Shown here piece after piece: positions 63,891-64,000 of a stretch of DNA of 64,000 nucleotides. The DNA is from Auanema rhodensis. Lineage: Eukaryota > Nematoda > Chromadorea > Rhabditida > Rhabditidae. Location: assembly GCA_964057225.1 (NCBI GenBank), contig OZ059899.1:4588001-4652000 (forward strand), in the 5' to 3' direction. Made by a program: the position numbers and the translations under genes. The notes beneath the pieces were generated by a model. The model was not told the DNA's origin. It saw only the letters and a list, made by a program, of their open reading frames with translations, and did not search any database. Numbering within the stretch: the stretch's first letter is position 1; every line of letters starts with the position of its first letter.

Positions 63891-64000
63891 TTCGAAAAAA
63901 TTTTTGTCAAAATGTTTTTGGAAGCAATGTTGAGTGTACATGGAAACTCAACATACACTAATGCATCATTTTTCAAACGATCATAACTGATTTTTGTATC
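63891..64000. repeat. Partial monomer cut by the window edge
   Basis: This is the first 110 bases of a unit and ends at marker 110 with the C allele (TTTTTGTATC). The C allele matches the fourth unit of the terminal HOR (as at 61436 and 62488), so the HOR order continues to the edge. The window begins exactly at a unit start, so no partial monomer exists on the left, and the array must extend beyond at least the right side. Confidence 0.95.

Larger units (their letters stand above)
1..64000. repeat. Tandem satellite array, 351-bp monomer, 182 complete copies plus one partial
   Basis: The whole window is copies of one 351-bp unit, all in the same orientation, with no other sequence between them. 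I phased units at TTCGAA; starts run 1, 352, 704, 1055 and so on to 63891. Most units are exactly 351 bp. The exceptions are +1 A in the A-run near unit position 302 (units at 352, 3512, 4566, 6322, 9482), +1 T after position 73 (17205, 18259), +1 A near position 5 (40022, 41778, 43534) and -1 A near position 335 (61436, 62488). These account for the observed length. Markers that separate monomer types (unit position: alleles) are 3 C/T, 68 C/G/A, 99 G/A, 110 C/T, 111 A/G, 149 T/A, 170 T/C, 193 A/G, 197 A/T, 222 T/A, 231 T/A, 237-238 CC/CT/TT, 260 T/C, 267 T/A, 270 G/A, 295 T/C, 309, 316 and 319 G/A, and 340-343. All frames carry stops in every unit. I do not recognise the satellite family. 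Confidence 0.99.

Noticed and set aside
1-64000. CRISPR array
   Set aside because: Repeats are contiguous with no unique spacers, and the unit is 351 bp, far longer than a CRISPR repeat.
1-64000. Drosophila 1.688 (359-bp) or Tribolium TCAST (~360-bp) satellite
   Set aside because: Length and A+T content are similar, but the sequence does not match what I recall of the 1.688 unit, and I cannot confirm TCAST from memory. A database search would settle it; I do not assign a family.
1-64000. Tandem gene cluster, rDNA spacer or transposon arrays
   Set aside because: No rRNA or tRNA-like segment, terminal repeat, target-site duplication, poly-A tail or transposase-like frame is present in the unit or between units.

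Overview
The window is one uninterrupted tandem satellite-DNA array. I see no gene, RNA gene, transposon, CRISPR array or unique flanking sequence. The repeat unit is 351 bp and all copies run head to tail in the same direction. There are 182 complete monomers (1-63890) plus a 110-bp partial monomer at the right edge (63891-64000). The arithmetic closes: 182 x 351 = 63882, and the net +8 bp is explained by ten single-base insertions and two single-base deletions that I could locate. The first monomer is about 32.5% G+C (114 of 351), is rich in A/T runs of 5-6 bases, and has 12 CpG where about 9 are expected, so CpG is not depleted.

Organism: this is a eukaryotic nuclear satellite, probably from pericentromeric or centromeric heterochromatin. 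The unit length, the high A+T and the lack of CpG loss fit an insect or other invertebrate better than a mammal or seed plant, but I do not recognise the family and this is a weak inference. That 64 kb could be assembled suggests long reads.

Layout: monomers differ at about 25 marker positions (numbered within the unit; the unit starts at TTCGAA). Runs of monomer types repeat as higher-order repeats (HORs), and the HOR changes along the window. (1) 1-11939: an 8-monomer HOR of 2809 bp, with two full copies (1-2809, 9131-11939), one 9-monomer copy with an internal duplication (5971-9130) and deleted derivatives (3161-5970). (2) 11940-17204: hybrid and irregular monomers. (3) 17205-19312: two copies of a 1054-bp trimer. 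(4) 19313-31246: a 4-monomer cycle within an 11-monomer, 3861-bp unit present twice (21419-25279, 25280-29140). (5) 31247-38968: irregular, then a 5-monomer unit of 1755 bp. (6) 38969-44236: a 5-monomer unit of 1756 bp, three copies. (7) 44237-46342: transition. (8) 46343-54766: a 12-monomer unit of 4212 bp duplicated in tandem, with shorter derivatives to 56872. (9) 56873-63890: irregular monomers, then a 1052-bp trimer inside a 4-monomer pattern.

Nothing here works together as genes. The array looks shaped by repeated unequal crossing-over and gene conversion. Three structures recur in every unit: an invariant 9-bp-stem hairpin (37-64), an 11-bp dyad (148-198) and an A/T-rich palindrome across the monomer junction.
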